Part shown: positions 39,157 to 47,005 of the stretch, in pieces
Numbering within the stretch: position 1 is the first letter of the stretch
Layout of the letters: the number at the start of each line of letters is the position of its first letter
NCBI RefSeq assembly: GCF_016863295.1
Contig: NZ_BOOP01000013.1
Coordinates: 62,001-126,000, forward strand
DNA from: Planotetraspora phitsanulokensis
GTDB lineage: Bacteria > Actinomycetota > Actinomycetes > Streptosporangiales > Streptosporangiaceae
DNA: 64,000 bases
Direction of reading: 5' to 3'
Made by a program: the position numbers and the translations under genes
The notes under the pieces: model-generated
Told to the model about the DNA's origin: nothing
The model's input: only the letters and a program-made list of their open reading frames with translations
The model's database searches: none

Positions 39157-41736
39157 TCAGAGCCACTTCCAGAGGGCGGGGACGTTCGGGGGCTCCCAGC
39201 CGGTGATGGCCGTGTGAGTTTGCAGGCACTGGTAGGTCGAACCGCCGTAGGTCACCTTGGCTCCGGCGGCGTAGGCCGTCCCCGCCGCCCAGGCGGGACT
39301 CGTGCCGGGAACGGTGGGCGTCGGCGTCGGCGTCGGCGTGGGTGTCGGCGTGGGTGTCGGCGTGGGAGTGGGAGTGGGGGTCGGCGTGGGGCTGGGTGTG
39401 GGAGTCGGCGTGGGGGTGGGGGTCCCGCCCGAGCAGACGCCCTGGTCCTCCCAGACCTGAGCCGTGCCTGGGGTCTCGCCCTGTGTCCACCACTTGGCCC
39501 GCCACGTGTGGCCGTTGTGGGAGACGAGGCCGCCCCCGGTGTAGACCTGCGTGGCGGACCAGGCGGCGGCCGTACAGGACCCTGTGGGCGACGGGGAGGC
39601 CGTCGGGGACGGCGAGGGGGTCACCACCGTGCCGCCGCGCGCGTAGTCCTGAAGGAGGCCGTAGGTGGCGCCGCCGAACGTCACCGTCCAGTTCGACGGG
39701 GTCGAGGTCGGCAGGTAGTAGACGAAGGCGACGTCGACGGAGGCGCCCGGCGCGAGGGTCTGCCAGCTCGGCAGCTTGAGGGAGACCCGGTTGTAGTCGC
39801 CCTTCAGCCCGCCGACGTTGTTCGCCGCCGTGTGGTCCTTCCTGATCACCGACGAGCCGAAGCCGGACTGGTCGGCGGCGTTGCCCGGAGCGGAGTTCGC
39901 GTAGTCGAACTGGAACTCCGTGCCGCCCAGAAGGGTCACGGACGAGTTGTTCGTGATGTGGATCTTCGGGTTGATCGGGTAGTTGTTGTCGCCGAGGGCG
40001 AAGTCGCGGAACTCGACCGACACGTCCAGCTTCTGGCTCGGGATCGGCGTGGTCGCCCGGGTGTTCCCGTACGGCGCGGCCGTCCTGAACCTGTCGTACA
40101 GGACCGTCGTGAGGGTCGAGCCGGGGTCGTACTGGCCCTTGGCCGCGTTCCAGCCGTAGTCGCCGGCGAGTTCCCAGATCATCGTGCCGCCCAGGCCCTT
40201 GGACACCACGTAGTCGGCCTTGGCCGCCACCGACTGGTCGTCCTCGGTGGACAGGAAGACCTTCTTGGTGGAGTTCCACAACCAGGGTGCGACGAGCGCC
40301 GCGCTGTAGTTGCGGGTGTAGGAGCCGGTCAGCGCGGTGTCAGGGATCCCGTACGACGGCAGGTAGTCGCCGAGGATCCCCTGCTGGAGGTTCTTGGCAT
40401 GCCACATCGGGTTGGAGCCCGCGGGGGACTCCTTGCCCGCCGTGTCCAGGTCGTGCCACAGGTTGTCGATGCCGACCGCTCCGTCGCCGCAGGTCGTCAG
40501 GCCCGCGCCGGCCGGGCACGTGGAGCTGGAGGCCGTCCCCCAGAGTCCGTTGGTGCCGCCGGTGACGTTCTTGAAGCCGCGGGTGTAGTACGGCAGGCCG
40601 ATGTTGATCCTGCCCGCCGGCATCGACCCGCGGAAGTAGTGGTAGGCCCAGTCGGTGTTGAGGTAGCCGATCCCGCCGTACTGGGACGTCGTGTAGACCC
40701 CGGCCGCGGCGAGTTCCGCGTCCTTGCCGTCGTCGTAGAGGGACGCGTTGGGGCCGACGAACCGGTTCCAGGCGCCGTGCAGGTCGTACGACATGATGTT
40801 GAGGTAGTCGAGGTACTGGGTGACCTGGTAGGTCTCCATCCCGCGCAGCAGGTAGCCGGAGGACGGCGCGGCGACCGAGAGCAGGTAGTACCTGCCGTCG
40901 GCGGCCGAGGCGGCGTCCAGTTTCTGGCGCAAGGTCTTCATCAGCGCCGCGTAGCCCTTCATCAGGCTCGCGCGCTTGGCGTTCGCGATCGTCCAGTCCA
41001 GGGGGTTGCCCGCGTCCTTCATCGATGTCGGGTACTCGTAGTCGACGTCGACCCCGTTGAATCCGTACGTCCGGAGGAACGCCACGGCGGAGTCGGCGAA
41101 GGTGTTGATCCCTGCCTGGTTGACCGAGCCGTCGGGGCTGACGGTCATCGAGTAGAAGCCGCCGTTCGACTGGCGGTCGCCCGCGTCGTCGAAGTAGCCG
41201 CCGGTCTCGGCCCAGCCGCCCACGCTGATGAGCGTCTTGGTGTCCGGGTACTGCTTCTTGAACTTGCTGAGCAGGTTGAAGTGGCCCTTGTAGGCGTAGG
41301 CGGGGTCCATCTCCGCGCCGGGGACGCTAGGCCAGGTCTCGCCGATCGCCGGGTTGGCCGTGGTGTTCGAGCCGACCGACAACTTGTTGTCCGGGCCCAC
41401 GTGGGCGAACGCGTAGTTGATGTGGGTGACCTTGCCCCAGGGGATGTCGTTCACCAGGTAGCGCGTCTGGCCGTTGGCGCCGTCACGCCAGCCGGTGAAG
41501 TAGCCGATGATGCGCCGCTGGTGGTCGGTGCCGTTCTTCTCCCTGCCGTTCTCGTCGTAGCCGAGGCAGTAGGGGACGTCGACCCCCGGAGTCCGGTAGA
41601 GCCCGTCCGGGCGGCAGGTCTCGTTGTCCACGGCGGCGCTGGCGACGCCTGCCGCGCCGCCGATGCCGCCGGTCAGGATCCCGGCGATGAGAGCGAGCGA
41701 CGCCGCTCCCGCTGCTGCTGCTGAGCGCAGGCGCAC
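39157..41736 (-). CDS. Secreted GH18 chitinase with two chitin-binding modules
   Basis: An 859-aa protein starts at GTG 41736 (GGAGGT 6 nt upstream), better than the ATG at 41769. A signal peptide covers 1-35. The GH18 barrel fills roughly 70-540; the active-site strand is FNGVDVDYEYP (about 225-236), keeping the catalytic Asp and Glu, but the first Asp of DxxDxDxE is Asn. SVGGW and MSYDLHGAW are also family motifs. A beta-sandwich of the ChiC type follows (about 560-690), then two CBM5/12-like modules (WSATQVYTGGGLVSHNGHTW and the C-terminal WAAGTAYAAGAKV...ALWKWL) joined by a (TP)n linker. It should degrade chitin outside the cell. Confidence 0.94.
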   Translation of the reverse strand: MRLRSAAAAGAASLALIAGILTGGIGGAAGVASAAVDNETCRPDGLYRTPGVDVPYCLGYDENGREKNGTDHQRRIIGYFTGWRDGANGQTRYLVNDIPWGKVTHINYAFAHVGPDNKLSVGSNTTANPAIGETWPSVPGAEMDPAYAYKGHFNLLSKFKKQYPDTKTLISVGGWAETGGYFDDAGDRQSNGGFYSMTVSPDGSVNQAGINTFADSAVAFLRTYGFNGVDVDYEYPTSMKDAGNPLDWTIANAKRASLMKGYAALMKTLRQKLDAASAADGRYYLLSVAAPSSGYLLRGMETYQVTQYLDYLNIMSYDLHGAWNRFVGPNASLYDDGKDAELAAAGVYTTSQYGGIGYLNTDWAYHYFRGSMPAGRINIGLPYYTRGFKNVTGGTNGLWGTASSSTCPAGAGLTTCGDGAVGIDNLWHDLDTAGKESPAGSNPMWHAKNLQQGILGDYLPSYGIPDTALTGSYTRNYSAALVAPWLWNSTKKVFLSTEDDQSVAAKADYVVSKGLGGTMIWELAGDYGWNAAKGQYDPGSTLTTVLYDRFRTAAPYGNTRATTPIPSQKLDVSVEFRDFALGDNNYPINPKIHITNNSSVTLLGGTEFQFDYANSAPGNAADQSGFGSSVIRKDHTAANNVGGLKGDYNRVSLKLPSWQTLAPGASVDVAFVYYLPTSTPSNWTVTFGGATYGLLQDYARGGTVVTPSPSPTASPSPTGSCTAAAWSATQVYTGGGLVSHNGHTWRAKWWTQGETPGTAQVWEDQGVCSGGTPTPTPTPTPSPTPTPTPTPTPTPTPTPTPTPTPTPTVPGTSPAWAAGTAYAAGAKVTYGGSTYQCLQTHTAITGWEPPNVPALWKWL

Positions 41737-41799
41737 AGGGCCACCTCCGATAGGCGAAGTGCCAGTCATGACAACACCCCGCCCCCAGGGGTTGATCGG

Positions 41800-41829
41800 A
41801 AAGTAAGCCGGTATGACCAGGCGAGTCAA
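41800..41829 (-). promoter_or_regulatory. Chitinase promoter with dre-like spacer
   Basis: On the minus strand TTGACT (41829-41824) and TACTTT (41805-41800) are separated by 18 bp and fit a housekeeping sigma promoter. The spacer reads CCTGGTCATACCGGCT, which shares the TGGTC half and 9 of 16 positions with the DasR site ACTGGTCTAGACCACT. The promoter call is good; the DasR call is weak. Confidence 0.6.
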
Positions 41830-41840
41830 TGCTCTCTATA

Positions 41841-41853
41841 AAGAAACTTTCCT
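41841..41853. promoter_or_regulatory. GAAAGTTTC-type operator candidate
   Basis: AGGAAAGTTTCTT on the minus strand is an imperfect 13-bp dyad placed 11 bp upstream of the -35 box of the chitinase promoter. The position suits an activator or a repressor of the chitinase gene. Confidence 0.45.
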
Positions 41854-41907
41854 GATAGTTATGCTCTTGATCCTCCCTTAAGCCCCCCTTAACCCCACCT
41901 CTCGGGC

Positions 41908-41989
41908 GTGATCATGAACCCCCAGAGGTGATCATGTACAGGTTCGGCGGCATGCCGTACGACCAGGGTGAACTCCGAGCGTGATCATG
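41908..41989. repeat. Three GTGATCATG copies
   Basis: GTGATCATG occurs at 41908, 41928 and 41981, each with the TGATCA palindrome. The first two are 20 bp apart (two helical turns). The function is unknown. Confidence 0.4.
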
Positions 41990-42051
41990 CACGAACTCGA
42001 GCCGGCGCCCTACGCGTGTATGGACTCCGGAGCGATCGTCGTCCTGAGGCG

Positions 42052-44370
42052 CTACGCCAACACCCAGCCGTACATCCAGGTGATGAAAGCCAGTCCGGCC
42101 AGGCACGGGAGGATCGCGAACGCCCGGGCCCGCAGCCGGAACGCGGACACGGTGGACACCAGCCAGGCGACGACGGCGATCAGTCCGTACCAGGGGACTT
42201 CCTCCGGCAGGCCGATCGACAACGTCGTCACGGCGAAGCCGCGCACGCTGTGGACGACGAGCACGACGAACGCCAGCCCCAGCAGGCCGCCGAGGACGGC
42301 GAGCCAGTCGCCGCGGCGGCGGACCAGCGCCACCAGCCCGAGCAGCAACTGAAGAACCGACACGAGGGCGAACCCAGCCAGCGGAACCAGCAGGATGGGG
42401 TGCTTCGCGATCTCGTACGCGGACGAGGTGAGGAGGATCGTGCCGGGCCGGACCATCGGCCGGGGGGCCTCCGCCGGGTCGCAGGGCGCGCCGGCGGCGG
42501 GGTCGTCGAGGAACGTCGCGATCGTACGCTGGCCGCAATGGCTGCTGAACAACACTCCGTGGCCCACCCCGGCGAACTCGACGAAGCGCGCGGACGGCGT
42601 GCGCAGCGCGATCTCGCGGGCGGCCTCGGGAGGGGTCGTGGCGTCGAACTGGCCGCCCACGACGAGGACCGGCGCGCTGAGGCCCGGCTTGCGCGTGGGT
42701 GTCCGTGGCAGGCGAGGAGTCTTGGTCCTGCCCGCTCGTCCGGTTCGCGTGGTGCCGGATCCGGTCGTTCCGGTCGTTCCGGGTGTCGTGCGGGTCCTCG
42801 GAGTCCGATCCTGAGGAGTCTTGCCCTGGGGCGTCTGACCCTGGGGAGACTTGCTCTGAGTCGTCTGGCCCTGGGTGCCGCCCTGGGGAGTGCCCGTCCC
42901 GGTCGCGGAGCCGCCGTTGCCGGTCGTGCCCTTTCCTGTGGACGTGTTCGCGCGGTCGGTGGTCTTACCGCCTGAGCCGGACCTGGTGCCGGACTTCGTG
43001 CCGGCCGTACCGGTCGGGGGTGAGGCGGCCGTCGTCTTCTCGGGCACGGGCCACGCGGAGCACACCGCGGCGTCCGCGGCGTCGGTGAACAGCGGCCGGA
43101 TACCCGGTTTCGTTGCCGTAGGCGGCTGGTCCTGGCACTTGACCGCGTAGTAGAGGCCCCACTCGTGCGACGACAGCTCGTCTCCCACGCCGTCCACGAG
43201 GGGCTGAAGCAGCCCGGTACGGCCGTCGGCGACGCCGTCGACGAGCGCGGGGATGATCGGGATGACTCCGGGCTCCTGGAGGGATTCCGCCAGGATCGTG
43301 GCCACATCAGCTCCGTCGAGGACAACTGTGACCTCACCGCCCGTGAGCGGGTCACGGGTGCGGAGCGAGACCGGCTGCGCGTTCAGCCGCGCGACCATCG
43401 CGTCGAATCGGGTGGTGATGTCCAGCTTCGCGATGGTCGCGGCGAGCCGGGGCCAGCCGTCGCCGTCCGGTCCGACCCGGCCCGGGACCAGCGAGTCGAG
43501 CACCACGCTCCGGGTGCCCTGCGGGTCCTTGGCGGCGGCCTGGAGCATCACACGGGTGGAGTAACTGACGCCCAGCAGGTTCCACTTCGGATAGCCGAGC
43601 GCCTTGCGCAGATCGACAACGTCGGCGGCGATCTCGGAGGTCCGGTACCCGGCGAGTGAGGACTGTTGCGCCAGGCGGGCCTGGCAGGCCAGGCCGTCCT
43701 TGGCCAGCAGCGCGCTCTCCTGCGCGGCCTGGCCGGTGGTCTGGAGCACCTGGACGAGGCTCTCGGCGATCTCCGGGCACTGCAGGCGCGGCTCGGAGTA
43801 GCGATCGCCGCGCTGCTCGATCGCGACGACGTCACGGTCGGGCAGCATCCCCGCGAGGAACGGGATCACCTGCTCCGACGACGCACCCGGTCCGCCGCCC
43901 ATGTAGACGACCGGGTCGGCCTTGCGGGCGGGTCCCTCCGCGTAGTGGACGGCATAGCCGACCTTGATGGTCCGTCCGGACGGCATGTCGCGCCGTTCGG
44001 GGACGACGAGGACGCCGCAGATGGTTCCCGCCGGAAGCCGCAGGGGGCAGGGCCGCTGCTCTACACGGGCCTGCGTCGCGGTGCCGGTGCCGGTCGCCTT
44101 GGGCATCGTCTGAGCGGTCCGCGTATTCGGGCGTGCGGTCCGGTCCGCGCTGCTGGTGGCCTGAGGCGTGGCCGTGCTTGAGGCTGGGCCGGTTGTCCGG
44201 GGTGTGACCTGCGGCGTCGGGGTGACGTGCGGCGTGGGGGTGACCTGCGGCGTTGGAGCGACTACGATCCGCGCGGCATGCGCGTCCGCCTGTGCGCCCG
44301 GAATGCCGAGAAGAGTCAGAACAAGTGCTGCGACAAACGCCGTGACGGCCGCTCCTCGTACGCCCTGCAA
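42052..44370 (-). CDS. Membrane-anchored alpha/beta hydrolase (S33-like) with split core
   Basis: A 772-aa protein starts at TTG 44370, the first possible start after an in-frame stop, with GAGG upstream. A signal peptide or anchor covers 1-30 and a VTPTP repeat stretch follows. The hydrolase core begins near 110: VVYMGGGPGASS gives the oxyanion motif, and GVSYST (about 270) the nucleophile. The usual cap comes next, then a 100-residue low-complexity insert (about 475-580, full of QGQTPQGK and Thr/Arg). Only after it come the catalytic Asp (GGQFDATTP) and His (GVGHGVLF). Four transmembrane helices end the protein. It is probably a cell-surface proline-iminopeptidase-like enzyme. Confidence 0.88.
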   Translation of the reverse strand: MQGVRGAAVTAFVAALVLTLLGIPGAQADAHAARIVVAPTPQVTPTPHVTPTPQVTPRTTGPASSTATPQATSSADRTARPNTRTAQTMPKATGTGTATQARVEQRPCPLRLPAGTICGVLVVPERRDMPSGRTIKVGYAVHYAEGPARKADPVVYMGGGPGASSEQVIPFLAGMLPDRDVVAIEQRGDRYSEPRLQCPEIAESLVQVLQTTGQAAQESALLAKDGLACQARLAQQSSLAGYRTSEIAADVVDLRKALGYPKWNLLGVSYSTRVMLQAAAKDPQGTRSVVLDSLVPGRVGPDGDGWPRLAATIAKLDITTRFDAMVARLNAQPVSLRTRDPLTGGEVTVVLDGADVATILAESLQEPGVIPIIPALVDGVADGRTGLLQPLVDGVGDELSSHEWGLYYAVKCQDQPPTATKPGIRPLFTDAADAAVCSAWPVPEKTTAASPPTGTAGTKSGTRSGSGGKTTDRANTSTGKGTTGNGGSATGTGTPQGGTQGQTTQSKSPQGQTPQGKTPQDRTPRTRTTPGTTGTTGSGTTRTGRAGRTKTPRLPRTPTRKPGLSAPVLVVGGQFDATTPPEAAREIALRTPSARFVEFAGVGHGVLFSSHCGQRTIATFLDDPAAGAPCDPAEAPRPMVRPGTILLTSSAYEIAKHPILLVPLAGFALVSVLQLLLGLVALVRRRGDWLAVLGGLLGLAFVVLVVHSVRGFAVTTLSIGLPEEVPWYGLIAVVAWLVSTVSAFRLRARAFAILPCLAGLAFITWMYGWVLA

Positions 44371-44395
44371 CCGTCAGCCTCGTTTCACGAAAACC

Positions 44396-44409
44396 CTGCA
44401 ATTTTGCAG
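44396..44409. promoter_or_regulatory. CTGCAA-TT-TTGCAG dyad
   Basis: Two perfect 6-nt arms lie 26 nt upstream of the hydrolase start codon at 44370, where a repressor would block its promoter. Confidence 0.35.
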
Positions 44410-44556
44410 AAACGATAGCGCGAACAGCACACGGTCTGAGCAAAGGGATCGAACGCGAATGAAGCTGGACGAGCCGGAACACGTCGGCCGGAAGCCCTGG
44501 ATTTTCCCGCTCCGATCGGCCACCGCTTCCGGCGGTCCCTCCCTCGTGCCCCGCTT

Positions 44557-44574
44557 GTACGGCCATGGCCGTAC
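44557..44574. promoter_or_regulatory. Perfect 18-bp palindrome
   Basis: GTACGGCCATGGCCGTAC is self-complementary and extends outward to 26 bp with one mismatched pair. It lies about 93 bp downstream of the lacI-type gene stop and 187 bp upstream of the hydrolase start. It is either a terminator for the regulator gene or an operator. Confidence 0.45.
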
Positions 44575-44666
44575 GAGCGAGGCGTCTAAGCGGCGGGAAT
44601 CGCCTATCGGCGGGTTTCCCGAGCTGAGGGGATTTCCGAGGGTTTTCTGTGGTCCTCAGGGAATCG

Positions 44667-45677
44667 TCAGCGAGGCGGCTCGGTGCTTTCGCGGATGACG
44701 AGGTCGGTCGCCAACTCGACGCGGGGGGCTTCGGACCCTTCTCCGCGCCCCATCGCGAGCACCATGCGGGCCGCGAGGGCGGCCATCTCCTGGAGCGGCT
44801 GCCGGACCGTGGTCAGCGGCGGCCATGCCGACCGGGCGAGGGGCAGGTCGTCGAAGCCGACGACGCTCAGGTCCTCGGGTACGCGCAGGCCCCGCTGGCG
44901 GGCGGCCTCGAACACGCCGAACGCCTGCAGGTCGCTTCCCGCGAAGATGGCGGTGGGCGGCTCGGGCAGCGACAGCAGGTTGTGGGCTTGGACATGGCCG
45001 GAGTTGACGAGGAAGTCGCCGTTCCTGATGAGTTCGGGATCGATGCCGAGGCCCGCGGTCTCCAGTGCCGCGCGATAGCCGTCGATCCTGGCCCGGCTGC
45101 ACAACATGTCGGCCGGCCCGCCGATCATGCCGATCCTCGTGTGGCCGAGGCTGAGAAGGTGACGGGTGGCGGCCAGACCGCCGTGCCAGTTGGTGGCGCC
45201 GACGGACGCCACGCCGGAGGCCGGTTCGCCCTCCGGGTCGACGACGACGAACGGGATCGAACGGGCGCTGAGCTGCCCCTGCTGCCGGACGGAGAGCCGG
45301 GAACCGACGATGATCACTCCGTCGGTCCGCCGGGCGGCGATGCGCTCCAGCCAGTCGCGTCCGGGGCCGGCGTGGGTGTGCAGGACCGAGATGACGACGC
45401 TTGCGCCGGCTTCGTGGGCGGCGGCCTCGGCGCCCCGGACCAGTTCCATCGCCCACGGGCTCTCGATCTCGGCGAAGACCAGGTCGAGCAGGCCCACCGG
45501 CCCGTCGCCCTGTCCGGTCCTGCGCTGGTAGCCGTGCTTGTGCAGCAGACGCTCGACGCGCTGCCGGGTGTCCGGGGCGACCTCGGGACGCCCGTTGATC
45601 ACTTTGGAGACGGTCGGTACGGAGACCCCGGCCTCTTGTGCGATGAGGGCGATCGTCACCCGCCTTTTTGCTGGCAT
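44667..45677 (-). CDS. LacI-family transcription regulator
   Basis: A 336-aa protein with the N-terminal LacI helix-turn-helix VTIALIAQEAGVSVPTVSKVINGRPEVAPDTRQRV and a periplasmic-binding-protein-like sensor domain (GLLDLVFAEIESPWAMELVRGAE; GMIGGPADMLCSRARIDGYRAAL). It should repress sugar-use genes and be released by a sugar. A perfect CCGAAA/TTTCGG dyad lies just upstream of its start, pointing to autoregulation. No sugar transporter or glycosidase of its own is adjacent; the chitinase lies 3 kb away. Confidence 0.94.
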   Translation of the reverse strand: MPAKRRVTIALIAQEAGVSVPTVSKVINGRPEVAPDTRQRVERLLHKHGYQRRTGQGDGPVGLLDLVFAEIESPWAMELVRGAEAAAHEAGASVVISVLHTHAGPGRDWLERIAARRTDGVIIVGSRLSVRQQGQLSARSIPFVVVDPEGEPASGVASVGATNWHGGLAATRHLLSLGHTRIGMIGGPADMLCSRARIDGYRAALETAGLGIDPELIRNGDFLVNSGHVQAHNLLSLPEPPTAIFAGSDLQAFGVFEAARQRGLRVPEDLSVVGFDDLPLARSAWPPLTTVRQPLQEMAALAARMVLAMGRGEGSEAPRVELATDLVIRESTEPPR

Positions 45678-45691
45678 GAGTCAGAGCGTAT

Positions 45692-45705
45692 CCGAAAACT
45701 TTCGG
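45692..45705. promoter_or_regulatory. LacI-type operator at the regulator's own start
   Basis: CCGAAA-AC-TTTCGG is a perfect 6+6 dyad, 15 nt upstream of the ATG of the LacI gene. The shape fits LacI-family binding and implies autoregulation. Confidence 0.6.
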
Positions 45706-45808
45706 TGGCCTTCCCGCAGGGTAGGGCCGGTGCGACGGGATAGCGCGGTGGGATCGCTCCCACGGCGCCCCTTGACGGTGTAGTTCGGCTTATTTATTCT
45801 CCGGGTCA

Positions 45809-45839
45809 CGAAACATTCGGGAAAGATCCGAAAATTTCG
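45809..45839. promoter_or_regulatory. Pair of CGAA-N3-TTCG dyads, 20 bp apart
   Basis: CGAAACATTCG at 45809-45819 and CGAAAATTTCG at 45829-45839 share the half-sites of the site at 45692 and are spaced by two helical turns. They lie about 130-150 bp upstream of the LacI gene in an AT-rich stretch with no rightward gene behind it. Confidence 0.5.
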
Positions 45840-45952
45840 AAGCCGTGTGGAGGGCTGGGCAGGTCGGCGTCCGGCCCTCCCCGGTGATTTCCCCGGGACG
45901 ACGCCCTGCCCCCGCCGAAGCTATGAATGATCACGAACACTGCGGATCGCGG

Positions 45953-46744
45953 TCAGGGGAGGGCTCGGCGGGCGGCTTGGCGGGTCACACGGACGGCCAG
46001 GTCAGGCGAGAGCCGTACGAGACTCCACGCCCGCCTGGCGAACGACGGCATCACGATGAGCGCCCGGCCGCGTTCCATGCCGCGGATGACATCGCGTGCC
46101 ACAGCGTCGGGAGGGTAGAGCCGCTTCTGCACCCTGGCGCCGATCGTTTTGGCCAGGCGGCCGATCTCGGTCTGCGGCAGGCCCGGGTTGGCGTGGTCGA
46201 GGAGCGGGGTGTCGACGAAGCCGGGGCAGATCGCGCTCACCTTGACCCCGTGCGCCGCCGCCTCCACCCGGAGCGCCAGGGTCAGTCCGACGACGGCGTG
46301 CTTCGTGGTCGTGTACGGCAACATCAGCGGTGCGGGGATCAGCCCGGCCAGGGAGGCGGTGTTGACGATGTACCCGTAGCCCTGCTCGACCATGATCGGG
46401 TATGCCGCGTGGACGCCGTGCACCACCCCGCGCAGGTTGACGTCGATCATGCGGTTCCAGTGGTCGAGGGTCAGCTCGTCGGTCCGGCCCGCGACCACGA
46501 TGCCGGCGTTGTTGAACAGGAAGTCCAGCCGTCCCCGGTCCGCCTTGACGCCTCTGACCAGGTCCTCAACGGCGGCCGCGTCGGTGACGTCCAGGCGGGC
46601 GCCGGCGCAGCCGAGCTCACGGGCGGTGGAGTCGGCGTCCGCGATGTCGGCGATGGTGACGTCGACTCCGAGGCGGAGCAGTTCGACGGCGAGCGCTCGT
46701 CCGATTCCGGACGACCCTCCGGTGACAATCGCTGTCTTCGCCAT
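45953..46744 (-). CDS. Short-chain dehydrogenase/reductase
   Basis: A 263-aa protein starts at ATG 46744 behind GGGAGG. It has the classical SDR features: TGGSSGIG (cofactor loop), NNAG, NTASLAG with the catalytic Ser, and YTTTK with the Tyr and Lys. The Asp in TIADIADAD after the second strand suggests NAD rather than NADP. The C-terminal part (PPDAVARDVIRGMERGRALIVMP) matches SDRs commonly annotated as acting on lipids or steroids. The substrate is unknown. It is divergent from the flavoprotein gene across 261 bp. Confidence 0.93.
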   Translation of the reverse strand: MAKTAIVTGGSSGIGRALAVELLRLGVDVTIADIADADSTARELGCAGARLDVTDAAAVEDLVRGVKADRGRLDFLFNNAGIVVAGRTDELTLDHWNRMIDVNLRGVVHGVHAAYPIMVEQGYGYIVNTASLAGLIPAPLMLPYTTTKHAVVGLTLALRVEAAAHGVKVSAICPGFVDTPLLDHANPGLPQTEIGRLAKTIGARVQKRLYPPDAVARDVIRGMERGRALIVMPSFARRAWSLVRLSPDLAVRVTRQAARRALP

Positions 46745-47005
46745 GTCGGCTCCCTCCCATCGGAGCAGGTCCGTCACGAGGCGCGGGCCGGGGGCGGCGC
46801 GTCAGGCGTCCCATTTTACGAACGCGCCCGCGGCCGCGGCGAAGGTGTCTCGGCGCAGCGGGAACTCGCTCCGTTTTCCGCGCTTTCAAGATTCCCGCGC
46901 GGTACAGTGACCCACCAAGGCCACGAGTCTGTGACCTTCTAGAACGGCGCTGCCTCGCCTACCGTCGAAGCGAGGGGATCGCGCGGAAGCACTGAGGAGC
47001 CCGGG

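Larger units (their letters stand above)
41737..42051. other. Intergenic region upstream of the chitinase gene
   Basis: This 315-bp stretch has no gene. Its left half holds the chitinase promoter (41800-41829), a dre-like site between the boxes and a GAAAGTTTC-type dyad. Its right half holds three GTGATCATG copies (41908-41989). It also includes the downstream flank of the leftward hydrolase gene ending at 42052; no strong terminator is visible there. Confidence 0.6.

Noticed and set aside
39330-39430. GTCGGC/GTGGGC repeats as a regulatory or satellite element
   Set aside because: They encode the (TP)n linker of the chitinase in frame. The same applies to the repeats near 20190-20290 in the SGNH gene.
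39106-41724. An 872-codon plus-strand frame opposite the chitinase
   Set aside because: It has no motif; the chitinase with signal peptide, GH18 and binding modules is clear on the other strand.
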